Shown one piece after another: positions 8,305 to 16,008 of a DNA stretch of 64,000 bases. Under the pieces are notes generated by a model, which was not told the origin of the DNA, searched no databases, and saw only the letters and a program-made list of their open reading frames with translations. The position numbers and the translations under genes are program-made. Source of the stretch: CAXBBB01 sp963793245 (GTDB taxonomy: Bacteria; Bacteroidota; Rhodothermia; Rhodothermales; BA12); contig CAWBZG010000005.1 of NCBI GenBank assembly GCA_963793245.1, positions 682,001 to 746,000 on the forward strand, read 5' to 3'. How positions within the stretch are numbered: position 1 is the stretch's first letter; each line of letters begins with the position of its first letter.

Positions 8305-9972
8305 ATGAGATCACTCCGCTATATCCTGCCCTCCGTCGTCCTGTTAGGATTGGGCACGCTCTTGGGCATGACGCTCGAACAACGCGCATCGGACGGGCCG
8401 GACCTGCAGCGCGATCTGCGCAAACTCGAAAGCGCCTACTACATCATCACGCAGCAGTACGTCGAGCCGGTCGACACGGGAGCGCTCACCGAAGCGGCGA
8501 TTCGGGGGATGCTCGAAGAACTCGACCCGCACTCCAGTTACGTCTCGCCCGAAGAGATCGCAGCCGTGCAAGAAGGCTTTCGCGGCTCGTTCGGCGGCGT
8601 CGGCATCATGTTCGAAATCGTCGACGATACGGCGCGTGTCATCACGACTATCTCGGACGGGCCGAGCGACAAAGCAGGCATCATGGGCGGCGACCGAATC
8701 GTCGGCGTGGACGACAGCAGCGCGGTCGGCTTCGACAACGACGACGTTCAGAAGGCGCTCAAGGGCGAGATTGGTACACGCGTCGGCATGACGATTGTCC
8801 GGCCTGGTTTGGCGCAGCCCATCAACTTCGAGATCACGCGCGGCACCATTCCGCTCTACACCGTCGACGCGGCGTTCATGGTCGACGACCAGACCGGCTT
8901 TATCCGCATCAACCGCTTTGCGCAGACGACGCACGAAGAGTTTCGCACGGCGCTCGTCGACTTGAAAGGCAAAGGTATGCAGCGCCTCATCCTCGACCTG
9001 CGCGACAATGGCGGCGGCGTGATGCAGTCGGCTATCGGCATGGCGGACGAACTGCTGTCGGGTGGCCAGACGATCGTGTCGACCAAGAGCCGCAACGTGC
9101 AATACAACAACTTCGAGAAGGCGACCGACGGTGGCCTGTTCGAGAAGCAGCCCGTCATCGTGCTCATCAACGAGATCAGCGCGTCGGCCAGCGAAATCGT
9201 CAGCGGCGCGCTCCAAGATCACGACCGCGCTCTTCTCGTCGGTCGCCGGACATTCGGCAAGGGGCTGGTTCAGGCGCAGTTCAGGCTGCCGGACGAAGCG
9301 GTCTTGCAGATGACGATCTCGCGCTACTACACGCCCGCCGGACGCCTCATCCAGACGCCGTACGACCGCGCCGAGAGCAACGAGTCGTACTACGAGGACA
9401 AGTTCGAGTCGCTCAACGAGTCGATGTTCAACCCGTCCGAATACCGCGATAGTGTGCCCGACTCACTCGTCTACACGACCGATGGCGGACGCACGGTCTT
9501 CGGCGGCGGCGGCATCCTGCCCGACTTCGTCGTCGTGCCCGACACCAACTCGCTGGTTCTCGGCGTCGCTCGCAAGAGCCTCGACTTCCGCTACGCCCGC
9601 TCGATCTTCGACAAGAACGAAATCGGCCTGCGCGGTGAGTGGTCCGACCCCGCGGCCTTCGTCGCCGGATACCGCGTCGACCAGGCGATCTGGGACGGTT
9701 TCCTCGCCTTCGCCGATGAGGACGAGCGCGTCACGCTGACCGACGATCCATCGCTCGCCAATCCGCGCGAAGGCATTTACTTGCGCGCCGGTTTGGAAGA
9801 ACTGCGCCCTGAGTTGGAGCGCCGCATCAAAGGGTACCTCGCGCGCAACCTGTACGGAAGCACGGAATGGTGGCCCGTCACGCTCGGCGACGACCCGGTC
9901 TTCCGCCAGGCGATGAGCCTCTGGGACCGCGCCTCGGATCTCTCGATGGCGACTCCGGCACGTCGGCAGTAG
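8305..9972 (+). CDS. S41 family C-terminal processing peptidase (CtpA-like)
   Basis: A 555-residue protein starting at MRSLRYILPSVVLLGLGTLL, an uncleaved or cleaved signal anchor; the reading frame is open further upstream but without coding character. Order of domains: helical N-terminal domain with LDPHSSYVSPEE, a PDZ domain (GSFGGVGIMFEI to about residue 190), then the protease core. The catalytic Ser lies in NEISASASEIVSGAL and the Lys in GRRTFGKGLVQ, the Ser-Lys dyad of tail-specific proteases. The C-terminal ~150 residues are a further helical region typical of Bacteroidota members. It acts in the periplasm on C-terminal tails of exported proteins. A clear terminator follows. Confidence 0.95.
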   Translation: MRSLRYILPSVVLLGLGTLLGMTLEQRASDGPDLQRDLRKLESAYYIITQQYVEPVDTGALTEAAIRGMLEELDPHSSYVSPEEIAAVQEGFRGSFGGVGIMFEIVDDTARVITTISDGPSDKAGIMGGDRIVGVDDSSAVGFDNDDVQKALKGEIGTRVGMTIVRPGLAQPINFEITRGTIPLYTVDAAFMVDDQTGFIRINRFAQTTHEEFRTALVDLKGKGMQRLILDLRDNGGGVMQSAIGMADELLSGGQTIVSTKSRNVQYNNFEKATDGGLFEKQPVIVLINEISASASEIVSGALQDHDRALLVGRRTFGKGLVQAQFRLPDEAVLQMTISRYYTPAGRLIQTPYDRAESNESYYEDKFESLNESMFNPSEYRDSVPDSLVYTTDGGRTVFGGGGILPDFVVVPDTNSLVLGVARKSLDFRYARSIFDKNEIGLRGEWSDPAAFVAGYRVDQAIWDGFLAFADEDERVTLTDDPSLANPREGIYLRAGLEELRPELERRIKGYLARNLYGSTEWWPVTLGDDPVFRQAMSLWDRASDLSMATPARRQ

Positions 9973-9991
9973 GTCTTTTTACTCTGACATG

Positions 9992-10026
9992 CAGGGCGCT
10001 CGGCGAGTCGTTGAGCGCCCTGTTTT
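9992..10026 (+). terminator. Rho-independent terminator of the S41 peptidase gene
   Basis: A perfect 10-bp GC-rich stem (CAGGGCGCTC / GAGCGCCCTG) with an 11-base loop is followed by TTTT. It lies 20 bases after the stop of the S41 peptidase on the same strand. Confidence 0.85.
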
Positions 10027-10039
10027 CGTTTCCGCCGCT

Positions 10040-10071
10040 AACCTGGCAGGTCTAAGCGGACCTGCCAGGTT
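10040..10071. repeat. Inverted repeat, 13-bp arms, second intergenic repeat family
   Basis: Arms AACCTGGCAGGTC and GACCTGCCAGGTT pair perfectly around a 6-base centre. Because each arm is itself nearly palindromic (CCTGGCAGG), the element can form alternative structures. One arm recurs at 11070-11081, just past the esterase gene, so the esterase is bracketed by the family. Confidence 0.75.
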
Positions 10072-10090
10072 TCCTACTTGACTATCCACC

Positions 10091-11060
10091 ATGTCTACTC
10101 CGCTCCGCCTGCTCGCCTTGCTCTTGCTTCCGTTTCTCGCGGGCTGCCAGACGATCAAAGGCATCGGCCTCTCGTTCGTCTACGACAACGCGGATCTGCC
10201 CGACGAAAACGTGCGCAACGACGTGTCCTACGTCGGTGGGTCAACGGATGACAAGCAGCGACTCAACCTCTTCGTGCCGCTCGCCGATTCGGTCCGAGGC
10301 GACACGTGGCCGACGGTCGTGTTTGTCCACGGCGGCGGATGGAACGAGGGCGATCGCAACTTCGAGTTCGGAGGCGAGGACCTGTACAACAACATCGGTC
10401 GCTTCCTCGCTGGACGCGGCATCGGCGCGACGACGGTTTCGTATCGCCTGCTTCCGGGCGCGACGCTCAGCGATCAGATTGCCGACGTAGCGCGCGCGAC
10501 CGCGAAGACGCGTCAACTCGTCGCCGACGCGGGCGGCAACCCCGACGCGCTGATCTTGATGGGACACTCGGCAGGCGCGCACCTGGCCACACACGTCGCG
10601 CTCGACGTGGAAGCGCAGCAAGCCGCCGGGATTCCGCGACCACTCCGTCTGCGGTGTGATTCCCGTCAGCGGCGCGGCCCTCGACCTGACCGACCGCCGT
10701 TCGTTCGAGATCGCCGAGGACTTCGACTACTACGGTTCACGCTTCGGCCCGCCCAATGCATCGTTCGGCGAACTCCCGCCCGAAGGTCCGCCTGCGCAGT
10801 GGCAGATCGACGCGTCCGTCCTCCCGCTCGTCGACTCGAATGCGCCGCCGTTCTTAGTCATGCACGCTGGAGGCGACTACCCCGCGCTGATCCGCCAAGC
10901 AGAACTGCTGGTCGCCGCACTGAACGCTGCCGACGTGTCGACCGAGTACGTCGTCGTGCCGGGCAAATCGCACGCGCGCATCATCCCGACGCTCAGCCGC
11001 GACGACCAGACGGCAGGTCCGGCGATGCTTCGTTTCATCCGCAGCCTGAACTGTGGGTGA
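10091..11060 (+). CDS. Alpha/beta-hydrolase lipoprotein (carboxylesterase type), frameshifted
   Basis: An exported esterase of about 322 residues in two frames. The N-terminal part starts MSTPLRLLALLLLPFLAGCQ, a lipoprotein signal with lipobox LAGC, followed by the oxyanion motif VVFVHGGGWNEGD and the nucleophile elbow LILMGHSAGAHLA. The frame breaks near 10637. The second frame reads DHSVCGVIPVSGAALDL through to VVVPGKSHARIIPTL, which supplies the catalytic His and ends at 11060; the acid is probably the Asp in MHAGGDY. A +1 shift joins them seamlessly. As sequenced, translation from 10091 would run out of frame and lose the His. A short inverted repeat lies on each side of the gene. Confidence 0.85.
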
Positions 11061-11069
11061 TCGACGGAG

Positions 11070-11081
11070 ACCTGGCAGGTC
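11070..11081. repeat. Half-copy of the CCTGGCAGG inverted repeat
   Basis: ACCTGGCAGGTC matches one complete arm of the element at 10040-10071. The matching second arm is missing here, so this is a truncated copy, 10 bases after the esterase stop. Confidence 0.5.
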
Positions 11082-11092
11082 CGCGCAGGGCG

Positions 11093-11848
11093 CTACGCCT
11101 CCAACCGCTCCAACAACGTCTCGCGTCGCGTGCGTCCGACGCGCAACTCCTTGCCGTCGTCCAAGACAGCGGTATAGGCGCCGCCGGATGCCGAGCGGAC
11201 CGCGCGTACCACGTCTAGCCTGACGATGGACGAGCGGTGGATGCGGCAAAATGCAGCGGGATCGAGACGGTGCTGCAATTCGCCGAGCGGCGTGTGGAGC
11301 GGAAGCGCATCGGTCGTCGTGTGGGCGAGCGTGTACGAGCGGTCGGACTCGAAGTAGCGGACGGCTTCGACGGGGACGATGCGCTGCTCGTTACGCAGCG
11401 TGACGAGCAAGCGGCGCAGGTAGGGCGGCGCGTCGTCGTGGTCAGCGCTGGGCGACGGACGGTCGAGCGTGTCGCGGAGTTGGCGCGCGGCGTCGCGCAG
11501 GCGGTCGGGCGAGAGCGGACGCGGCAGGTAGGCGGCAGCGCCGATGCAGAGCGCGTGCCAGGCGTCGGCCTCTCCGCCGCCGATCAGTACGATAGCTGGG
11601 CCGACTCCGCGCATGCCGGGCGCGGCGAACGGCATCGGTGCCGACTTCTCTCCGGGAGCGACCGGCGGAAGCTGCCGAGCGTCGAGTACCAAGGCGTCCG
11701 GGCAGCGCGTCAGGTGCTGCCACAGTTCGCCGATAGTGCCAGCCGAACGCACGTCTGAACCGTCGGAAGCGAAGGCATCGACGAGTTGATCGCGCTCATT
11801 GGCGGGGGCGACGATGCCGATGAGCAGCGGGGCGTGCGAAACGATCAT
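11093..11848 (-). CDS. LytTR-family regulator with a pseudo-receiver domain
   Basis: A 251-residue protein. Residues 1-115 have the alternating strand-helix order of a response-regulator receiver. One candidate phospho-acceptor remains in LVLDARQLPP, but the N-terminal acidic pair is absent (LIGIVAPANERD) and the conserved Lys is replaced (LPRPLSP). Residues ~150-250 are a LytTR DNA-binding domain: VEAVRYFESDRSYTLAHTT, CRIHRSSIVRLD and ELRVGRTRRETLLERL are its hallmarks. LytTR domains bind short direct repeats. It diverges from the heme receptor at 11975 across 126 bases and could control it. No histidine kinase is adjacent. Confidence 0.85.
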   Translation of the reverse strand: MIVSHAPLLIGIVAPANERDQLVDAFASDGSDVRSAGTIGELWQHLTRCPDALVLDARQLPPVAPGEKSAPMPFAAPGMRGVGPAIVLIGGGEADAWHALCIGAAAYLPRPLSPDRLRDAARQLRDTLDRPSPSADHDDAPPYLRRLLVTLRNEQRIVPVEAVRYFESDRSYTLAHTTTDALPLHTPLGELQHRLDPAAFCRIHRSSIVRLDVVRAVRSASGGAYTAVLDDGKELRVGRTRRETLLERLEA

Positions 11849-11974
11849 GAAGTGGTGGCGGTCGGTGGGTACGTCGTGCAGTCGGGAGCGCGAGGATGCA
11901 GTTGGGCGCGCAGAAGGCCTTTGTGATTGGCTCGCGAATGACTAGCGCAGGCAGGTTAGATAGATTTGATCCAC

Positions 11975-14356
11975 ATGCCAGCGATAGCCTTCCCAACGAC
12001 CTACCAACGTGCGTGCTCCCTCTGGAAGCACGCCCCGGTGACCGTGTGCGCAATCTTCGCTCTCGTCGCCTGGGCCTTGCCGGTGAGCGCCCAATCCGAC
12101 TCGACTCCGCTCGTATCAGGCCAGATCGCTGACGCTCATACCGGCGATCCGGTCGCGGGCGCCGCCGTACGCATCACCGGTACTGCGCGGGGAACGGCGG
12201 CAGACGCAGACGGACGCTTCGAACTAGCGCTCTGCTCGCAGCGATCCGCAGCGCCCCACCCGTGCGCCGACTCGCTCACCATCTCAGCCCTCGGCTACAC
12301 CTCCCAGACCGTCGCCGCCGCGCGCAACCTGCGCATTCGCCTGGCGCCGATAGCGCTGAGATCCGGAGAGGTCGTCGTCACGGCGACACGGACGGCCAAG
12401 CAGATCGAGGACGTAGCAGTTCCTATTCAGGTCGTCACGTCGCAAGAGATCGGCGAACGAGGAAGTGTTCGGCTGAGTGACCTGCTGGCGACGGTCCCCG
12501 GCTTGGTGCTGGCCGACAATCACGGAGGCGGAGTCCAGGTGCAAGGGTTCTCGTCCGACTACACGTTGATCCTACTCGACGGCGAGCCGCTGATCGGGCG
12601 CACGGCAGGTACGCTGGATCTGAGCCGCATCACGGTTGCAGGCGTCGAGCGCGTCGAAGTCGTGTCGGGGCCGTCGTCGTCGCTCTATGGCAGCGATGCG
12701 TTGGCAGGCGTCGTCAACCTCGTCACGTCGGCTCCGCGCGCCGGTCAGACTGCTACGATGACAGCGCGTGGCGGCACGTTCGGCACGTCCGAGTTGACGA
12801 CCGAACTCGCAGCGGGTCGCGACCGGTGGAGTGCCCGCGCGCTCGTGAACCGCTCGGCATCGGGCGGCTACGACCTGACGCCCGACGCATTCGGCCCAAC
12901 CGTACCGTCGTACGCCGACTGGACCGCTGATCTGCGCACCCGAGTGGATCTCACCGACCGCGTCAACCTGGATTTGGGTGCCCGTTTCGCTCACGAAGAG
13001 CAGCAGGGCGCATTCGCGACAGGCTCAGGCGACGAGGTGCGCCGTTTCGACGACCGCGCCGAGCGGACGGACTGGAGCATTCATCCCGAACTGTCGGCGA
13101 GGCTGACCAATCGACTGCGCGCGACGGCAACGCTCTACGGCGCCCGCTACACCGCCCAGACGCGACATACGGCACAGTCCGGCGACGAGGTTCTGTACGA
13201 CGACGCTTTTGACCAGCGCATGGCGAAAGCCGAGCTTCAGGCCGATATGGGATGGAGTGCCCAGCACCTGAGCGTCGTCGGCGCTGGCGTGACGGACGAG
13301 CGGCTGGCAGGCGAACTGCGTTACGGAAGCGACGCGCCACACGCCCGGCAGTGGTTCGCGTTCGGACAGCACGAGTGGATACCGTCTCGCTCCCTCCAAC
13401 TCACCGCGGGACTGCGCTTCGACGCTCACTCCGACTACGCCGCTCGCCTGACGCCGCGCGTCTCGGTTCTGGCACGACCGCTCGACCGCGTCCGGCTCAA
13501 AGCAAGCGTCGGTAGCGGGTTCAAGGCCCCCGCATTCCGCCAACTCTACCTCTCGTTCACCAACGCCGCCGCCGGATACAGCGTCTTCGGCTCGTCGCGC
13601 TTGGCCGACGGTCTGGCTGATTTGGAAGCGCAAGGTCAACTCGCGCAGACGTTCGTGGACCCGTCGCGATTGGCCGACATCAGCGCCGAATCGTCGACGG
13701 CCTACAACGTCGGCATGGCGTGGGATGCGTCGGATCGGCTTTCGCTCGAAGTCGGCGGGTTTTGGAATGAGGTGCGCGACCTGATCGAAACGCAGCCCAT
13801 CGCGCAGAAGACGAACGGGCAGTCGGTCTTCGGCTATTTCAACGTCGCCGAGTTGTACACGCGCGGATTGGACGTGCAGGTCAACGCGCGTCCGGTCGAC
13901 GGGCTGACGCTGACGGGCAGCTATCAGTTGTTGCAGGCGCGGGACCGCGAACGCGTGCGCAGCCTCCGAGCCGGAACGGTCTTCGAACGCGATGCCCAAG
14001 GCCGCGAACGCCGTCTTTCGCTGGGCGACTACGACGGCTTGTTCGGTCGCTCGCCCCACTCGGCAACATTCGGCGCGACAGCCACACGCGGCGCGACCAC
14101 GGTCGACCTCCGCGCACGCTGGCGCAGCCGCTATGGGTACCGCGACCTCGACGGCAACCAACTCGCCAACCGCGACGACGAGTTCGTCAGCGGCTATGCG
14201 CTGATCGACGCGACGGTGTCGCACGACTGGACGCTACCTGCCGCCCGTCTCACGCTGCAACTCGGCGCCCGCAACCTCGCCGACGTGACGCGCGGGCTGC
14301 TCGTGCCGTCGCTGCCGGGACGGACGCTGTTCGCCCAGATCGGCGTGACGCTGTGA
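11975..14356 (+). CDS. TonB-dependent receptor, probable heme receptor (HmuR-like)
   Basis: A 793-residue outer-membrane receptor. I chose ATG at 11975 over an upstream TTG at 11966. After the signal peptide (IFALVAWALPVSAQ) comes a CarboxypepD_reg-like domain (SGQIADAHTGDPVAGAAVRI), then the plug (GEVVVTATRTAKQIEDVAVP; LILLDGEPLIGR; VEVVSGPSSSLYGSDALAGV), then the 22-strand barrel ending TLFAQIGVTL. The plug and the FRQLYLSFTN-type barrel segment resemble HmuR/BtuB-type receptors. The HmuY-like lipoprotein gene follows 95 bases later, the main reason for the heme assignment. A TAGATTTG box at 11961-11968, right before the ATG, resembles the Bacteroidota -7 element. Confidence 0.88.
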   Translation: MPAIAFPTTYQRACSLWKHAPVTVCAIFALVAWALPVSAQSDSTPLVSGQIADAHTGDPVAGAAVRITGTARGTAADADGRFELALCSQRSAAPHPCADSLTISALGYTSQTVAAARNLRIRLAPIALRSGEVVVTATRTAKQIEDVAVPIQVVTSQEIGERGSVRLSDLLATVPGLVLADNHGGGVQVQGFSSDYTLILLDGEPLIGRTAGTLDLSRITVAGVERVEVVSGPSSSLYGSDALAGVVNLVTSAPRAGQTATMTARGGTFGTSELTTELAAGRDRWSARALVNRSASGGYDLTPDAFGPTVPSYADWTADLRTRVDLTDRVNLDLGARFAHEEQQGAFATGSGDEVRRFDDRAERTDWSIHPELSARLTNRLRATATLYGARYTAQTRHTAQSGDEVLYDDAFDQRMAKAELQADMGWSAQHLSVVGAGVTDERLAGELRYGSDAPHARQWFAFGQHEWIPSRSLQLTAGLRFDAHSDYAARLTPRVSVLARPLDRVRLKASVGSGFKAPAFRQLYLSFTNAAAGYSVFGSSRLADGLADLEAQGQLAQTFVDPSRLADISAESSTAYNVGMAWDASDRLSLEVGGFWNEVRDLIETQPIAQKTNGQSVFGYFNVAELYTRGLDVQVNARPVDGLTLTGSYQLLQARDRERVRSLRAGTVFERDAQGRERRLSLGDYDGLFGRSPHSATFGATATRGATTVDLRARWRSRYGYRDLDGNQLANRDDEFVSGYALIDATVSHDWTLPAARLTLQLGARNLADVTRGLLVPSLPGRTLFAQIGVTL

Positions 14357-14382
14357 TGCGCGTGTCTCCGTCTCTCCCTCAC

Positions 14383-14412
14383 CGTACGGGCGATTCATAA
14401 ATCGCCCGTACG
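14383..14412. repeat. 30-bp near-perfect palindrome, REP-like, second copy
   Basis: Fourteen-base-plus arms (CGTACGGGCGATT ... AATCGCCCGTACG) pair with a mismatched centre. The core GGGCGATTCAT-AATCGCCC is the same as in the element at 2721-2744, but the outer arms are longer and different. It sits between the heme receptor and hmuY-like genes and may act as a processing or attenuation hairpin; no T run follows. Confidence 0.75.
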
Positions 14413-14451
14413 CAGCCTCTACACCAACATCAACCCACCACCATCCTACCG

Positions 14452-15162
14452 ATGAACCGACTTTCTCTCCTCGCCCTCACCGGGCTACTCGCGCTGACGG
14501 CGTGCGACTCCAACGACGCCTCGGACGACGTCACTCCGCTCAACGTCCAGACGGCGACCAACGTCGAGGGCGATCCCACGACGAGCGTCGATCCCATGAC
14601 GGGCCGTCCGTCCGGCAACAACAACCTGTTCACGCTCTACGACCTCGAGTCGGGCGAGATCGTGCTCTCGTCATTCGAGACCGACCGCAGCATCCGCGAG
14701 CGCGACTCGGCGTCGACCGCGTGGGACATCGGCTTCAAAGGCAGCACGCTCATCTTCAACGGCGGCACGAGCGGCCCGGGCCAAGGCGCGGCGCAACTCG
14801 TCAGCGAGACGTTCGCGAGCATTGCTGTCGCCCCTGAGAGCGGATACGTCGCCGACGGATCGAACACCGATTGCCCTGCTGTCGAAACGCCCGCCGGTTC
14901 GTTTCCTGGTAGCCCGTATGCTGTCTGCACCGGATCGAATAACGGCTGGTACAACTACGACGGCGCGATCCTGACGCCGCTCGCTGGACGCACGATTGCG
15001 CTCAGAACGGGCGAGGGCAACTATGCCAAAGTCCGCATCCTGAGCTACTACCGCGACATGCCGACCGCACCGACGCAGGAAAGCCCGTCGCGCTACTTCA
15101 CCTTCGAGTACGTCGTCCAGCCCGACGGCTCGCGCAACCTGAGCGAAACGACGGCCCGCTAA
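14452..15162 (+). CDS. HmuY family heme-binding lipoprotein
   Basis: A 236-residue lipoprotein: MNRLSLLALTGLLALTAC with lipobox LTAC and a +2 Asp. The mature part contains SASTAWDIGFKGSTLIFNGG, the strand and loop that define the HmuY family (AWDIAF-like), and later TIALRTGEGNYAKVRILSYY, the conserved C-terminal strand pair. HmuY proteins are surface lipoproteins that take heme from host or environmental carriers and pass it to a TonB receptor. The receptor lies directly upstream on the same strand, which supports the pairing. Axial ligands cannot be assigned safely by eye. Confidence 0.85.
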   Translation: MNRLSLLALTGLLALTACDSNDASDDVTPLNVQTATNVEGDPTTSVDPMTGRPSGNNNLFTLYDLESGEIVLSSFETDRSIRERDSASTAWDIGFKGSTLIFNGGTSGPGQGAAQLVSETFASIAVAPESGYVADGSNTDCPAVETPAGSFPGSPYAVCTGSNNGWYNYDGAILTPLAGRTIALRTGEGNYAKVRILSYYRDMPTAPTQESPSRYFTFEYVVQPDGSRNLSETTAR

Positions 15163-15271
15163 CGGCACCACCATCGTCGGAGAATGCGCCTGTCTGGGTG
15201 TTCTCTCGCTCACGGCGCGGCTTTCGACACTCGGAGGCCGCGCCACTTTTTTGTATCTGACCTCGATCCCC

Positions 15272-15997
15272 ATGAGCACAAGCTGGCTCCACTATCTACC
15301 GCTAGCATCGACTGTCGTAGCAGCGGCTTTCGCTATCGTGCTGGCGCAGCACGTGCGGCGTAAACCGAACGCGCGCTATCTGCACTGGTGGCTGATCGGC
15401 GTGATCGCCTATGGCGCCGGTACGTTCGTGGAGAGCTGGACGACACTGGCCGGGTGGCAGCCGGGCGTGTTTCGGGCGTGGTACATCGCCGGGGCACTGC
15501 TGGGTGGGGCGCCGCTGGCTCAGGGCACGGTCTACCTGCTGCTGCGCCGCCGCACCGCCGACATCCTCTCCGCCATACTGCTCGCCGTCGTTGCCGTGGC
15601 GAGCGTGTGCGTGCTGCTGACACCGCTAGACTATGCGCTCGTCGAAACGCACCGCCTCTCGGGAGCCGTGATGGAGTGGCAGTGGGTGCGGCTGTTCTCG
15701 CCGTTCGTCAACGCCTACGCGTTCGCGTTTCTCGTCGGCGGCGCGGCGTGGTCTGCGTGGGTGTACTACGAGCAGGGACAGGAGGCGCGCAGCCGGGCGC
15801 TGGGAAATGCGCTGATCGCCGTCGGCGCGCTGTTGCCGGGCATCGGAGGCGCGTCGGCGCGGGCGGGCCACGTCGAGGTGCTCTACGTCACCGAACTGGT
15901 CGGCTTGCTGCTCATCTGGTGGGGCTACACCGTCATCGTGCGTGACCGCAGCGCGTCGATCCACGCCGCCCAACGAGTCGCACCAGCTCTCACGTAA
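15272..15997 (+). CDS. Seven-helix membrane protein of unknown function
   Basis: A 241-residue protein with about seven hydrophobic helices evenly spaced along its length (for example LHYLPLASTVVAAAFAIVL, WWLIGVIAYGAGTF, ILLAVVAVASVCVLL, LVGLLLIWWGYTVIV). I see no retinal-Lys, transporter or enzyme motif I can defend. I chose ATG at 15272 because the frame upstream (TTG at 15251) has no extra helix. It stands alone between the hmuY-like gene and the convergent T9SS protein, with 11 bases to the latter's stop. Confidence 0.7.
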   Translation: MSTSWLHYLPLASTVVAAAFAIVLAQHVRRKPNARYLHWWLIGVIAYGAGTFVESWTTLAGWQPGVFRAWYIAGALLGGAPLAQGTVYLLLRRRTADILSAILLAVVAVASVCVLLTPLDYALVETHRLSGAVMEWQWVRLFSPFVNAYAFAFLVGGAAWSAWVYYEQGQEARSRALGNALIAVGALLPGIGGASARAGHVEVLYVTELVGLLLIWWGYTVIVRDRSASIHAAQRVAPALT

Positions 15998-16008
15998 ACG
16001 CTGCGTCT

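Noticed and set aside
13025..14224. 399-codon minus-strand frame inside the heme receptor
   Set aside because: Opposite to a complete TonB receptor barrel; no start context and no recognisable domain.
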